64,000 bases of DNA from Planomonospora sp. ID82291 (GTDB lineage: Bacteria; Actinomycetota; Actinomycetes; Streptosporangiales; Streptosporangiaceae): contig NZ_JABTEX010000001.1 of assembly GCF_015711645.1 (NCBI RefSeq), positions 620,001-684,000 of the forward strand, read 5' to 3'. The position numbers were made by a program, and so were the translations under genes. The notes beneath the pieces are model-generated. The model made no database searches, was not told where the DNA came from, and saw nothing but the letters and a program-made list of their open reading frames with translations. This document shows, piece by piece, positions 42,817 to 50,032 of this stretch; within the stretch, counting starts at the first letter, position 1, and every line of letters begins with the position of its first letter.

Positions 42817-44060
42817 GCCGTCTCCCTGAACAGCCGCTCAGCGAAGAACTCGCTGAAACCGAACTCCGGTACGTCCTCGGGGGCGACCATGTTGAGCAGC
42901 CCGGTCACCTGTGCGGCGAAGTTCTCCGCCATGAGCCTGCGCACCCGCCGCCGCCGCTCGACGGCCGCCGGGCCGAACTCGACGTGCAGCCTGCTGACGA
43001 TGGAGGCGCCGAAGTCCAGCCGCTCCAGGCGGAAGTTCCGCTCCTCCAGGTACGGGGCGAACACCCCGGGCGACCAGTCGCCGGAGGCCAGCAGGATGTC
43101 GCAGACGGTGCGGGCGTCGCGCATCGCGCAGGACAGGCCGGTGCCGAGCACGGTGTCGGCGTTGCCCGCCTCGTCGCCGATCAGCACCACGCCCTCGGCC
43201 ACGGGCGGTCCCTCGGGGACGCTGGACACCGACGGCCACACCGACAGCGGCCCGGCCGGCGCGGCTTCGGTGACCGCCTTGCCCCGGTCGGGCAGGCAGT
43301 CGAGCTCGAACGCGGCCAGGAACCGCTCCACCCCGCCCGGCCCCCGGTAGCGGTGCTTGTTCGCGGTGGGGAAGTTCAGGTACAGGCGGGCGCGGCCGTA
43401 CCCCTGGGGGAAGACCATGAACATCACGTCGCCCTCGGTGCCCATGGCCTGCACGTCCGCCGGCCAGGCGTCCAGGCCCTCGACCATCATGCCGCCGCCC
43501 CAGTGGTGCATGGAGTTGCGCATGGTGACGCCGATCTGGCGTCCGACGGTGTTGCCGCGCCCGGTCGCGCCGAGCACGAGGCGGGGCCGCAGCTCGTGCG
43601 CGCCCTCGGGCGTCCGGTACGTCACCACCGGCCGCGCCCCGGCGGTGACGCCGATCCTGGCGGCGTCCATGACCAGGCGGGCGCCGCAGGCCACGGCCTG
43701 CTCGGCCATCAGCTCGCACACGCTGTGGTGCGGGAAGGACAGCGGGCCGCCGATGCCCGGGATGAACCGGGTCATGTCCACCGCCTCGACCTCGTCCTCC
43801 GTGACGGCCTCGTCCCAGGTCATCCACTCGCGGATCTCCCAGCCGCCGCCGGCGGAGAAGCAGTCGTACACGCCGAGCCGCTGGGCCTCCCTGATGCCCC
43901 ACGGCGCCAGCCACTCGCCGCGCACCAGGTCGCGGTAGGCGTCCTGCTTCTCCAGCAGCACCACCGACAACCCGCCCGCGGCCAGTCTGCAGGCCGCTGA
44001 CGCGCCGGAGATGCCGCCGCCGACGATCACGACGTCGGGCTGTTCCGGTCCTCGGGTCAC
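42813..44060 (-). CDS. FAD-dependent monooxygenase/oxidoreductase
   Basis: A 415-residue flavoprotein with VIVGGGISGASAACRL (FAD ADP-binding), an internal ATGRGNTVGRQ segment and GDEAGNADTVLGTGLSCAM (flavin-binding GD motif). It belongs to the p-hydroxybenzoate hydroxylase/geranylgeranyl reductase superfamily. The halogenase WxWxIP motif is absent, so halogenation is not predicted. Hydroxylation or epoxidation of the polyketide is likely, given the epoxide hydrolase next to it. GTG start overlapping the nitroreductase stop (GTGA). Confidence 0.9.
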   Translation of the reverse strand: MTRGPEQPDVVIVGGGISGASAACRLAAGGLSVVLLEKQDAYRDLVRGEWLAPWGIREAQRLGVYDCFSAGGGWEIREWMTWDEAVTEDEVEAVDMTRFIPGIGGPLSFPHHSVCELMAEQAVACGARLVMDAARIGVTAGARPVVTYRTPEGAHELRPRLVLGATGRGNTVGRQIGVTMRNSMHHWGGGMMVEGLDAWPADVQAMGTEGDVMFMVFPQGYGRARLYLNFPTANKHRYRGPGGVERFLAAFELDCLPDRGKAVTEAAPAGPLSVWPSVSSVPEGPPVAEGVVLIGDEAGNADTVLGTGLSCAMRDARTVCDILLASGDWSPGVFAPYLEERNFRLERLDFGASIVSRLHVEFGPAAVERRRRVRRLMAENFAAQVTGLLNMVAPEDVPEFGFSEFFAERLFRETA

Positions 44061-44785
44061 GTCCCCCACCTCTCCCAGTACGTGCGTTCCTTGGCGCCGT
44101 GGCGGTCGGCGGGGCGGAAGTCGGTGCCGACCGTGTAGGCGACCGGGATCATGCACACCTGCGTGACCCCGGAGGGGATGCCGAGCAACCGCCCCACGGC
44201 GCGTTCGTGCGGGACGTGCAGGCAGGTCATCGTGCTGCCCAGGCCCCGGCTGCGCAGGGCGAGCTGGAAGGACCAGATCGCCGGGAAGATCGATCCGTAG
44301 AAGATGCTGGCCCGCGTCTCGCCGTGCCGGACCTGGTGGCCGGGGTCCTCGGAGACCTTGTCCGCCATGCGCTCGCGCCAGGCGGCGTTGATGGCCGCGG
44401 CGTCCGGCGGGCGGCCGAGCACGCACGGGATGACCAGCAGGGGCACCCGGGCGATCGTCTCGGTGAGGGCCTGCGCCGAGTCGTGGTTGCGGCGGGCCTG
44501 CCGGTGGTGGCGGCGGCGGCCGGCCCTCGTCCAGATGTCGTTGAGGTGGAACTGCCACGACGAGCGGACCATCTCGGCCAGCCGCTCCTTGGCGGCGGGC
44601 TCGGTGACGACCAGCCAGCGCCAGTTCTGGTGGTTGTTGGCGGTGGGCGCCTGGACGGCGACCTCCAGGCACTCCTCGACGACCTGGCGGGGGACGGGCC
44701 GCTCCAGGTCGAGGCGGCGGCGTACGGACCGGGTGGTGGTCAGCAGCCGGTCCGTCTCGGCCACGTCGAACGGCGGCGCGCTCAT
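44057..44785 (-). CDS. Nitroreductase-family flavin oxidoreductase
   Basis: A 242-residue FMN enzyme of the nitroreductase superfamily: TTRSVRRR at the N-terminus, APTANNHQNWRW for flavin binding, and a C-terminal GLGSTMT...LGIPSGV. Members reduce or oxidise conjugated systems with NAD(P)H. Coding overlap with both neighbours (ATGA, GTGA) places it in the discrete-synthase operon, so it may set the oxidation state of the chain or of an aromatic ring. Substrate unknown. Confidence 0.9.
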   Translation of the reverse strand: MSAPPFDVAETDRLLTTTRSVRRRLDLERPVPRQVVEECLEVAVQAPTANNHQNWRWLVVTEPAAKERLAEMVRSSWQFHLNDIWTRAGRRRHHRQARRNHDSAQALTETIARVPLLVIPCVLGRPPDAAAINAAWRERMADKVSEDPGHQVRHGETRASIFYGSIFPAIWSFQLALRSRGLGSTMTCLHVPHERAVGRLLGIPSGVTQVCMIPVAYTVGTDFRPADRHGAKERTYWERWGT

Positions 44786-47166
44786 ACGGCCTCCAGCAGC
44801 ACCGCACCGCGTACCGAGCCGTGGGCGGCGGTCAACGCCAGCGCGCGGCGGACGGGGGCGGGCAGGTCCGGTCCGGTCACGTACGAGTCGAGGGTCCCGG
44901 CGCGCGGGGCGGTCAGCCCGGTCAGCGCGGGCGCGATCTGCTCGCGCAGCGCCAGGGCGGCCAGGACGAGGTTCAGCGCGCCGGTGGCCGCCTGGCAGTC
45001 GCCGGTCAGCCCGGCCGAGGCGGTCAGCAGCGCGCCCGGTGCGCAGCCGAGCACCGCGGCGGCCTCCTCCCCGTCCTCCGGCCTCCCGGTCGCGGCCCCG
45101 AGCACCAGCTCCACCGCCCCGGCCCCGGCCACCGACTCCCCGGTCGCGGCTGCGGTCCCCGCCCCGGTCGCGGCCCCGGTCGCGGCCCCGGTCGCGGCTG
45201 CGGCCACCGGCTCCTCCGGCAGCCCGCGCAGCACCGCCTCGGTCCCGGTGCCGGTGGTGTGCGCGGTGCCGGCCACCGCCGCGTACGCCCGTCCTCCCCG
45301 GCCCGCGCAGTGCTCGGCGGACTCGACCACGAAGGCCACGGCCGCCGACCCGGGCACGGGCGCGACCGCCCCCCGCCCGTACGGGACCGGCGGGTCCGGC
45401 GGGTCCGGCGGGTCCGGCGGCGGGGCGGGGGCGGTCGTCTCGTCGGCGGCGACGACCAGGACCACCTCGGCCTTGCCCGCCCGGATCATCTCCAGCGCGC
45501 AGTCGAGGGCGATCGAGGCCGACGCGCCGCCGTTGCAGATCGTCGTCGTGGGCCCGCGCAGGCCGAGCGTCTGGCAGACCGCTCCCCCGGTGGCGTTCAG
45601 CACGACGTTGGAGAAGCTCAGCACGGCGGGCTTGTTCGGGTTGAGCACGATGCTCTCGTCGAACCCGCCGGTGCTCTCCGCCGACCCCGCCGCGGTGGCG
45701 AACACGAGCCCCACCTCCTCCAGCGCCTTCCTGGGGAGCTTCAGCCCGGCGTCCTCCCAGGCCAGGCGGGAGGCGGCGATGGCCATGCGGGACAGGTGGT
45801 TCATGTGCCGCCACAGCGAGCGCGGGGCGTACGTGCGCCCGTCCAGCGACGGCGGCCTCCCGGGTTCCCCGCGGCCCGCGACGACGGCGCCGGCGACCTC
45901 GGCGATCCCGGCGCCGACCCCGGTCACCGGCCCGAGACCGGTGATCACGGCCGGGCGGCGCGGCAGCGCGTCGTACGGCCGCGGCCCGCGGGGCCGGGTC
46001 AGCACGAGCGAGACGTTGTTGCCGCCGAAGGCGTAGTTGTTGGAGACGATCGTGTCGATCGCCATCGGCCGCGCCGCGTTGGGCACGAAGTCCAGGTCGG
46101 TCGCGGCCGGTTCGTCCTCGAAGCCGATCGTGGGCGGGGCGACGCCGTGCTGGAGCGCCAGCACGCTCGCCACCGCCTCCACCGCGCCCGCCGCGCCCAG
46201 CGTGTGGCCGACGAACGACTTGATGCTGCTGGTGGGCACCCGCCCGGCGCGCTCGCCGAAGACCAGGCGCATGACCTTGGCCTCCATGGTGTCGTTGGCG
46301 GGGGTGCCGGTGCCGTGGCCGCTGACGTAGTGGACGTCGGCGGGGGTGAGACCGGCGTCGGCCAGGGCGCGCCGCACCGCGCTGGCCCCGCCCCGGCCGG
46401 TGGGGTCGGGGGCGGTGGCGTGGTAGGCGTCGGCGGACAGGCCGTAGCCGGCCACCTCGGCCAGCGGGGTCGCGCCCCTGGCCAGGGCCAGGTCCAGCGG
46501 TTCCAGCAGCAGGAACGCCGCGCCCTCGCCCAGGTTGAGCCCGTCGGAGCGGCTGTACGGGCGGCAGGGGCCGGTGCTCAGCGCCTGCAGCCCGGCGAAG
46601 CCCGCGTACGTGCCGAACAGCAGCGGGTCGACGCCGCCCGCCAGCACCGCGTCCGCCTCGCCGGTGAGGATCTTGTCCCTGGCCAGGCCGACCGCGTTGC
46701 CCCCGGCCGCGCAGGCGGTGGAGACCAGGATGCGCGGCCCGCGCGCCCCCAGCCGCTCGGCCACCACGTCGGCCGTGCGGTGCATGGGCTGGTAGCGGCC
46801 CGCCGCGTCGGGCGTCGCCTGGCACTTGCCGAGGATGATCCCGAACCGCTCGGGATCGGGGCCGCCCGCCCGGCCCGGCCCGGTACCGCGGGCGGCCGGA
46901 CCGGCCTGTTCGACGGCCTGGCGGGCGGCGACGAGCGCGAGCCGGACGGTGCGGTCGCAGCCGCGGTCCTCCTGCGGGAGCCGGTCGTCGATCCACGCGT
47001 CCGGCACCCGGCCCGCGTACCGGGCCGTGAACACGGCGAACGCCTCGTCCTCGATGGGGGTGAGCCCGCCCTGGCCGGCGGTGAGCCGCCGCCAGAACTC
47101 GGCGGGGTCGCGGCCGGCCGCGCAGACGATGCCCAGGCCGGTGACCACGACGGGCCGCAGCGCCAT
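44782..47166 (-). CDS. Fused ketosynthase / degenerate ketosynthase (KS-CLF-like)
   Basis: A 794-residue protein of two FabF-like domains. Domain 1 (1 to about 400) has a complete triad: Cys in STACAAGGN, His in SGHGTGTPANDTME and His in SFVGHTLGAAG. Domain 2 (about 405-794) has lost it: the Cys position is Gly (TICNGGAS), no HGTGT is found, and the second His motif reads TGDCQAATG. It therefore resembles a KS with a built-in chain-length-factor partner, as in PUFA synthases, rather than the separate KS and CLF of type II PKS. The second domain holds two short in-frame repeats (PPD units near 45395; a 12-bp repeat near 45160). It should condense malonyl-ACP in the pathway with the AT, ACP, KR and DH of this operon. 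ATG after AAGGAGAA. Confidence 0.93.
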   Translation of the reverse strand: MALRPVVVTGLGIVCAAGRDPAEFWRRLTAGQGGLTPIEDEAFAVFTARYAGRVPDAWIDDRLPQEDRGCDRTVRLALVAARQAVEQAGPAARGTGPGRAGGPDPERFGIILGKCQATPDAAGRYQPMHRTADVVAERLGARGPRILVSTACAAGGNAVGLARDKILTGEADAVLAGGVDPLLFGTYAGFAGLQALSTGPCRPYSRSDGLNLGEGAAFLLLEPLDLALARGATPLAEVAGYGLSADAYHATAPDPTGRGGASAVRRALADAGLTPADVHYVSGHGTGTPANDTMEAKVMRLVFGERAGRVPTSSIKSFVGHTLGAAGAVEAVASVLALQHGVAPPTIGFEDEPAATDLDFVPNAARPMAIDTIVSNNYAFGGNNVSLVLTRPRGPRPYDALPRRPAVITGLGPVTGVGAGIAEVAGAVVAGRGEPGRPPSLDGRTYAPRSLWRHMNHLSRMAIAASRLAWEDAGLKLPRKALEEVGLVFATAAGSAESTGGFDESIVLNPNKPAVLSFSNVVLNATGGAVCQTLGLRGPTTTICNGGASASIALDCALEMIRAGKAEVVLVVAADETTAPAPPPDPPDPPDPPVPYGRGAVAPVPGSAAVAFVVESAEHCAGRGGRAYAAVAGTAHTTGTGTEAVLRGLPEEPVAAAATGAATGAATGAGTAAATGESVAGAGAVELVLGAATGRPEDGEEAAAVLGCAPGALLTASAGLTGDCQAATGALNLVLAALALREQIAPALTGLTAPRAGTLDSYVTGPDLPAPVRRALALTAAHGSVRGAVLLEAV

Positions 47167-47197
47167 ACTCGTTCTCCTTCACTCGGCGCCGGCCCGA

Positions 47198-48265
47198 TCA
47201 GATGATCGGGATGCTCCAGCTCTTGGGCACGATGTAGGGGCTGGTCAACGTGGTCACGGGCAGGCCCCCGACACTGAGCTCCAGCCCCGCGGCGGCCAGG
47301 TCCCCCGTCACGCGGGCCAGGCCGAGCGTGGCGTCGAGGCCGACGCTGTGCACGGCGTACACCACCTCGCCGACGTCCTGGCCGGCCGCCTGCACGCGGG
47401 TGCCCCGGGCGGGGACGCCGGAGCCGCCGGTGAAGCCGATCGTGCGCCGCCCGCCGCCGGCCTCGAACGCCTCGACGACCGCGTCCTTGCCGACGAAGTC
47501 GTCCTTGGTGATGTCGACCAGCCAGTTGGCGCCGATCTCGATGACCGAGGCGCCGGGGGTGACCTCGTGCCGCGGGACGGGCTGCCGCACCTCCAGCATG
47601 GCCAGCTCCAGCGCCTCCGTCCCCGCCGCCTGCGCGTGCTCCAGCGACCTGCGCCACAGGGCGGCGGCGGACTCGACGGGGACGATCATCTGGTAGCCGT
47701 ACTCGCCGGTCAGGCCGGTGCGGGCGAAGACGATCTCCACGTCGTCCCAGGCGGTGTCCACCACCGACTCGAACGGCAGCGAGGCCAGCTCCGCGTCGAT
47801 CAGCCGCCCCACCACGCCCCACGCGTAGGGGCCCTCCAGCCCGATGACGGTCAGGTCGCCGGAGCGGTCGGTGATCTCGACGTCGTCGTCCGCCACCCGG
47901 GCCAGCAGGTGGTCGAGGAGCCGGGCGCCCGCGCCGCAGGAGCTCTCCAGCAGCAGCCCGTCCTCCCGGCCGAAGGCGAGGACCTGGTCCACGACCTGCC
48001 CGGACTCGTCCAGGACGAGGCTCATCATGCAGCGGTCGGAGGTGAGGTACTCCACGTCGCGGGCCAGCACGCGCTGCGCGAAGTCCACGCCGCCGGATCC
48101 GGTGATCTGGATGAGGCCGTGCCCTCCGAGGTCCAGGACCGCGGCGCGGTCTCTGAGCACGCGGTACTCCTCCGCGAGTGAGGAGAAGCGCAGCGGCACG
48201 GTGGCGTCGCCCACCTCGCCGTACGCCGTGTCCTGCGGATGCTCGGTCGCGAGGACGCTTGCCAT
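47198..48265 (-). CDS. GcvT-like (aminomethyltransferase-family) protein
   Basis: A 355-residue member of the glycine-cleavage T-protein family. RTGLTGEYGYQM matches the family's TGYTGExGYE motif, and LEVRQPVPRHEV...GANWLVDITKDDFVGKDA is the second-half motif. It has no glycine-cleavage H or P genes nearby and sits between a FabZ-like and a ketosynthase gene. T-like proteins are known from several polyene and ladderane-type synthase clusters, where their role is unclear. ATG 48265 is preferred (AAAGG seven bases upstream); the GTG at 48271 overlaps the previous stop but is too close to that site. Confidence 0.85.
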   Translation of the reverse strand: MASVLATEHPQDTAYGEVGDATVPLRFSSLAEEYRVLRDRAAVLDLGGHGLIQITGSGGVDFAQRVLARDVEYLTSDRCMMSLVLDESGQVVDQVLAFGREDGLLLESSCGAGARLLDHLLARVADDDVEITDRSGDLTVIGLEGPYAWGVVGRLIDAELASLPFESVVDTAWDDVEIVFARTGLTGEYGYQMIVPVESAAALWRRSLEHAQAAGTEALELAMLEVRQPVPRHEVTPGASVIEIGANWLVDITKDDFVGKDAVVEAFEAGGGRRTIGFTGGSGVPARGTRVQAAGQDVGEVVYAVHSVGLDATLGLARVTGDLAAAGLELSVGGLPVTTLTSPYIVPKSWSIPII

Positions 48266-48267
48266 GG

Positions 48268-48831
48268 TCACACCTTTCGCGCGGTACGTTGGGACGCCGG
48301 ATCGGCGATCGTGAGGTTTCCTTCGGCGGCGACCTGGCCGTCCACCCGCGCCGACACGCGGAACTCGGCGAACCCGCCGCCGCCCGCGGTCCGCTCGGCG
48401 GTCAGGGTGACCTGATCGCCCGGGACGATCGGGCGGCGGAACCGCATCGACCTGACCCCCGCCAGGTAGCTGATCTCACTGGCCCCGGCCAGGGCGAAGA
48501 CCACCCCGCTGAGCTGCGCCATGGCCTCGACGATCACGACGCCGGGCAGCACCGCCTCGGCGGGGAAGTGCCCCTGGAACCACAGCTCGGTCCCGGCCAC
48601 GTTCTTGGTGGCCGTGCCCTTGACGCCGGGCACCACGGGGCCGACCCGGTCGAGCAGCAGCATCGGCCACCGGTGCGGCAGCACCTGCCGTACCTGGTCG
48701 TGGGAGAGCTGCACGGCGGCCGGCGCCCTCCCCTGCGGCGCCTGACCCGCGTCCGGCGGGGCCTGACCCGATGGGGCCCGGTCCGTACCCGGCGGGGCCT
48801 GGCCCGGCGGGGCCTGGTCCGTGGCCGTCAT
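48268..48831 (-). CDS. FabZ-like 3-hydroxyacyl-ACP dehydratase
   Basis: A 187-residue hot-dog dehydratase. LPHRWPMLLLDRV is the family entry motif; GHFPAEAVLPGVVIVEAMAQ supplies the catalytic His and Glu. An N-terminal tail of about 40 residues is low-complexity (repeats of QAPPG). It should remove water from 3-hydroxyacyl-ACP made by the ketoreductase at 49140-49889, so the discrete system can make polyene chains. Start ATG overlaps the ACP stop (ATGA). Confidence 0.92.
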   Translation of the reverse strand: MTATDQAPPGQAPPGTDRAPSGQAPPDAGQAPQGRAPAAVQLSHDQVRQVLPHRWPMLLLDRVGPVVPGVKGTATKNVAGTELWFQGHFPAEAVLPGVVIVEAMAQLSGVVFALAGASEISYLAGVRSMRFRRPIVPGDQVTLTAERTAGGGGFAEFRVSARVDGQVAAEGNLTIADPASQRTARKV

Positions 48832-49121
48832 GCGGAGACCGCCCGCAGCGCCGGGTCGACCTCTTCGGCCAGCCGCGACACCGAACCGAACACCGCCATG
48901 TCGCTGTCGTAGAGCGCCACGCCGAACTCGGCCTCGATGGCCACGTACAGTTCGAGCACGTCGAGGCTGTCCAGTTCGAGCCCGCGGCCGAACAGCGGCT
49001 GGTCGTCGGTGATCCAGTCGGGGTCGATCTCCAGGTCGAGCCGGGAGACGATCATCTTCTTGATCTGCGAGCACGTCTGCTGCCGAGCCGCGGCCCTGGC
49101 GCGGAGTTCGTCCATGGTCAT
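48828..49121 (-). CDS. Discrete acyl carrier protein
   Basis: A 97-residue ACP with the prosthetic-group motif GLELDSLDVLEL. The first ATG (49121) is chosen because AAGGA lies six bases before it; a second ATG is two codons on. It sits between ketoreductase and dehydratase genes and is the natural carrier for the fused ketosynthase. Confidence 0.93.
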   Translation of the reverse strand: MTMDELRARAAARQQTCSQIKKMIVSRLDLEIDPDWITDDQPLFGRGLELDSLDVLELYVAIEAEFGVALYDSDMAVFGSVSRLAEEVDPALRAVSA

Positions 49122-49139
49122 GGTTGTTCCTTGTCTTGC

Positions 49140-49889
49140 TCAGCCGAGGCCGCCGCCGTGCGCGACCACCACGGATCCGGACATGTACGACGCCTTGGCC
49201 GAGGCCAGGAAGCTCACGATGGACGCGATCTCCTCGGGACGGCCCATGCGGCCCAGGCGGATGCGGGACTCGTACTGCTTCTTGAGGTCCGCGGGGACCC
49301 TGCGCGTCATGTCGGTGGCCACGAACCCGGGGCACACGACATTGGCCCGCACGCCGTGGGGGGCCGCCTCGTTCGACAGCGCGTGGGTGAAGGCGATGAT
49401 CGCCCCCTTGGACGCCACGTAGTTGGTCTGGCCGGGGAAGCCCCCGTCGAGCCCGCTGGAGGACGACAGCGTCACGATCGCGCCGCTGCGCTGGTGCTGC
49501 ATCAGCCGGAGCGCCTCCCGGCAGGCCAGGAAGGTGCCGACCAGGTTGGTCTCGACCGGCGCGCGGAACTGCTCCAGCCCCATCGTCACCAGGTAGCGGT
49601 CGGAGGTGATGCCCGCGCTGGTCACCAGCACGTCGAGGCGCCCGTGGCCGGCGCGTACGGCGCGGAACATGGCGCGTACGGCCTCCTCGTCGGTGACGTC
49701 GGCCTGGACGGCCGTCGCCCGGCCGCCCTCCTCCTCGATCCGCGCGACGACCTCCTTGGCGTCGTGCTCGGAGCGGGCGTAGTTGACGATGACGGTGGCG
49801 CCCTCGCGGGCCAGGTCGAGCGCGACGGCCCGGCCGATTCCGCGCGACCCGCCGGTCACCAGCGCCACGGCGCCCTGCGCAAACAGCAT
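49140..49889 (-). CDS. FabG-like 3-ketoacyl-ACP reductase
   Basis: A 249-residue short-chain dehydrogenase. NADPH-binding GGSRGIG, SAG in place of NAG, a catalytic Ser in VTLSSSSG and YVASK supply the active site, and CPGFVATDMT follows. It reduces beta-keto groups on the discrete ACP. ATG 49889 follows GGAG with ideal spacing; a GTG at 49916 in frame is a weaker start. It is the first gene of a long leftward operon of about 19 genes. Confidence 0.92.
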   Translation of the reverse strand: MLFAQGAVALVTGGSRGIGRAVALDLAREGATVIVNYARSEHDAKEVVARIEEEGGRATAVQADVTDEEAVRAMFRAVRAGHGRLDVLVTSAGITSDRYLVTMGLEQFRAPVETNLVGTFLACREALRLMQHQRSGAIVTLSSSSGLDGGFPGQTNYVASKGAIIAFTHALSNEAAPHGVRANVVCPGFVATDMTRRVPADLKKQYESRIRLGRMGRPEEIASIVSFLASAKASYMSGSVVVAHGGGLG

Positions 49890-50032
49890 CACGGTCTCCA
49901 GGAATTCGACAATCACCGGATCGACTTATCTGGATCTTTCGTGAATAAAGCTATCGACGCGCTGTATCACGCCTGTATCACGCGGCCATCCCCGCATTGA
50001 CCGGACAATGGAGCTGCGTAACGCTGGCCGTC
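49890..50032. promoter_or_regulatory. Divergent promoter region with 11-bp tandem repeats
   Basis: This 143-bp region is AT-richer than its surroundings and lies between the ketoreductase operon and the flavin monooxygenase gene. CTGTATCACGC occurs twice in tandem (49962-49972 and 49973-49983), with a weaker copy, CTATCGACGCG, directly before (49951-49961). Three units at an 11-bp period fit a SARP-type operator. GCGGCCATC at 49982-49990 matches the repeat unit found at 27998-28019. Confidence 0.6.

Noticed and set aside
42813-44060. Flavin-dependent halogenase
   Set aside because: The WxWxIP motif and the halogenase GxGxxG context are missing; motifs fit the hydroxylase/reductase branch.
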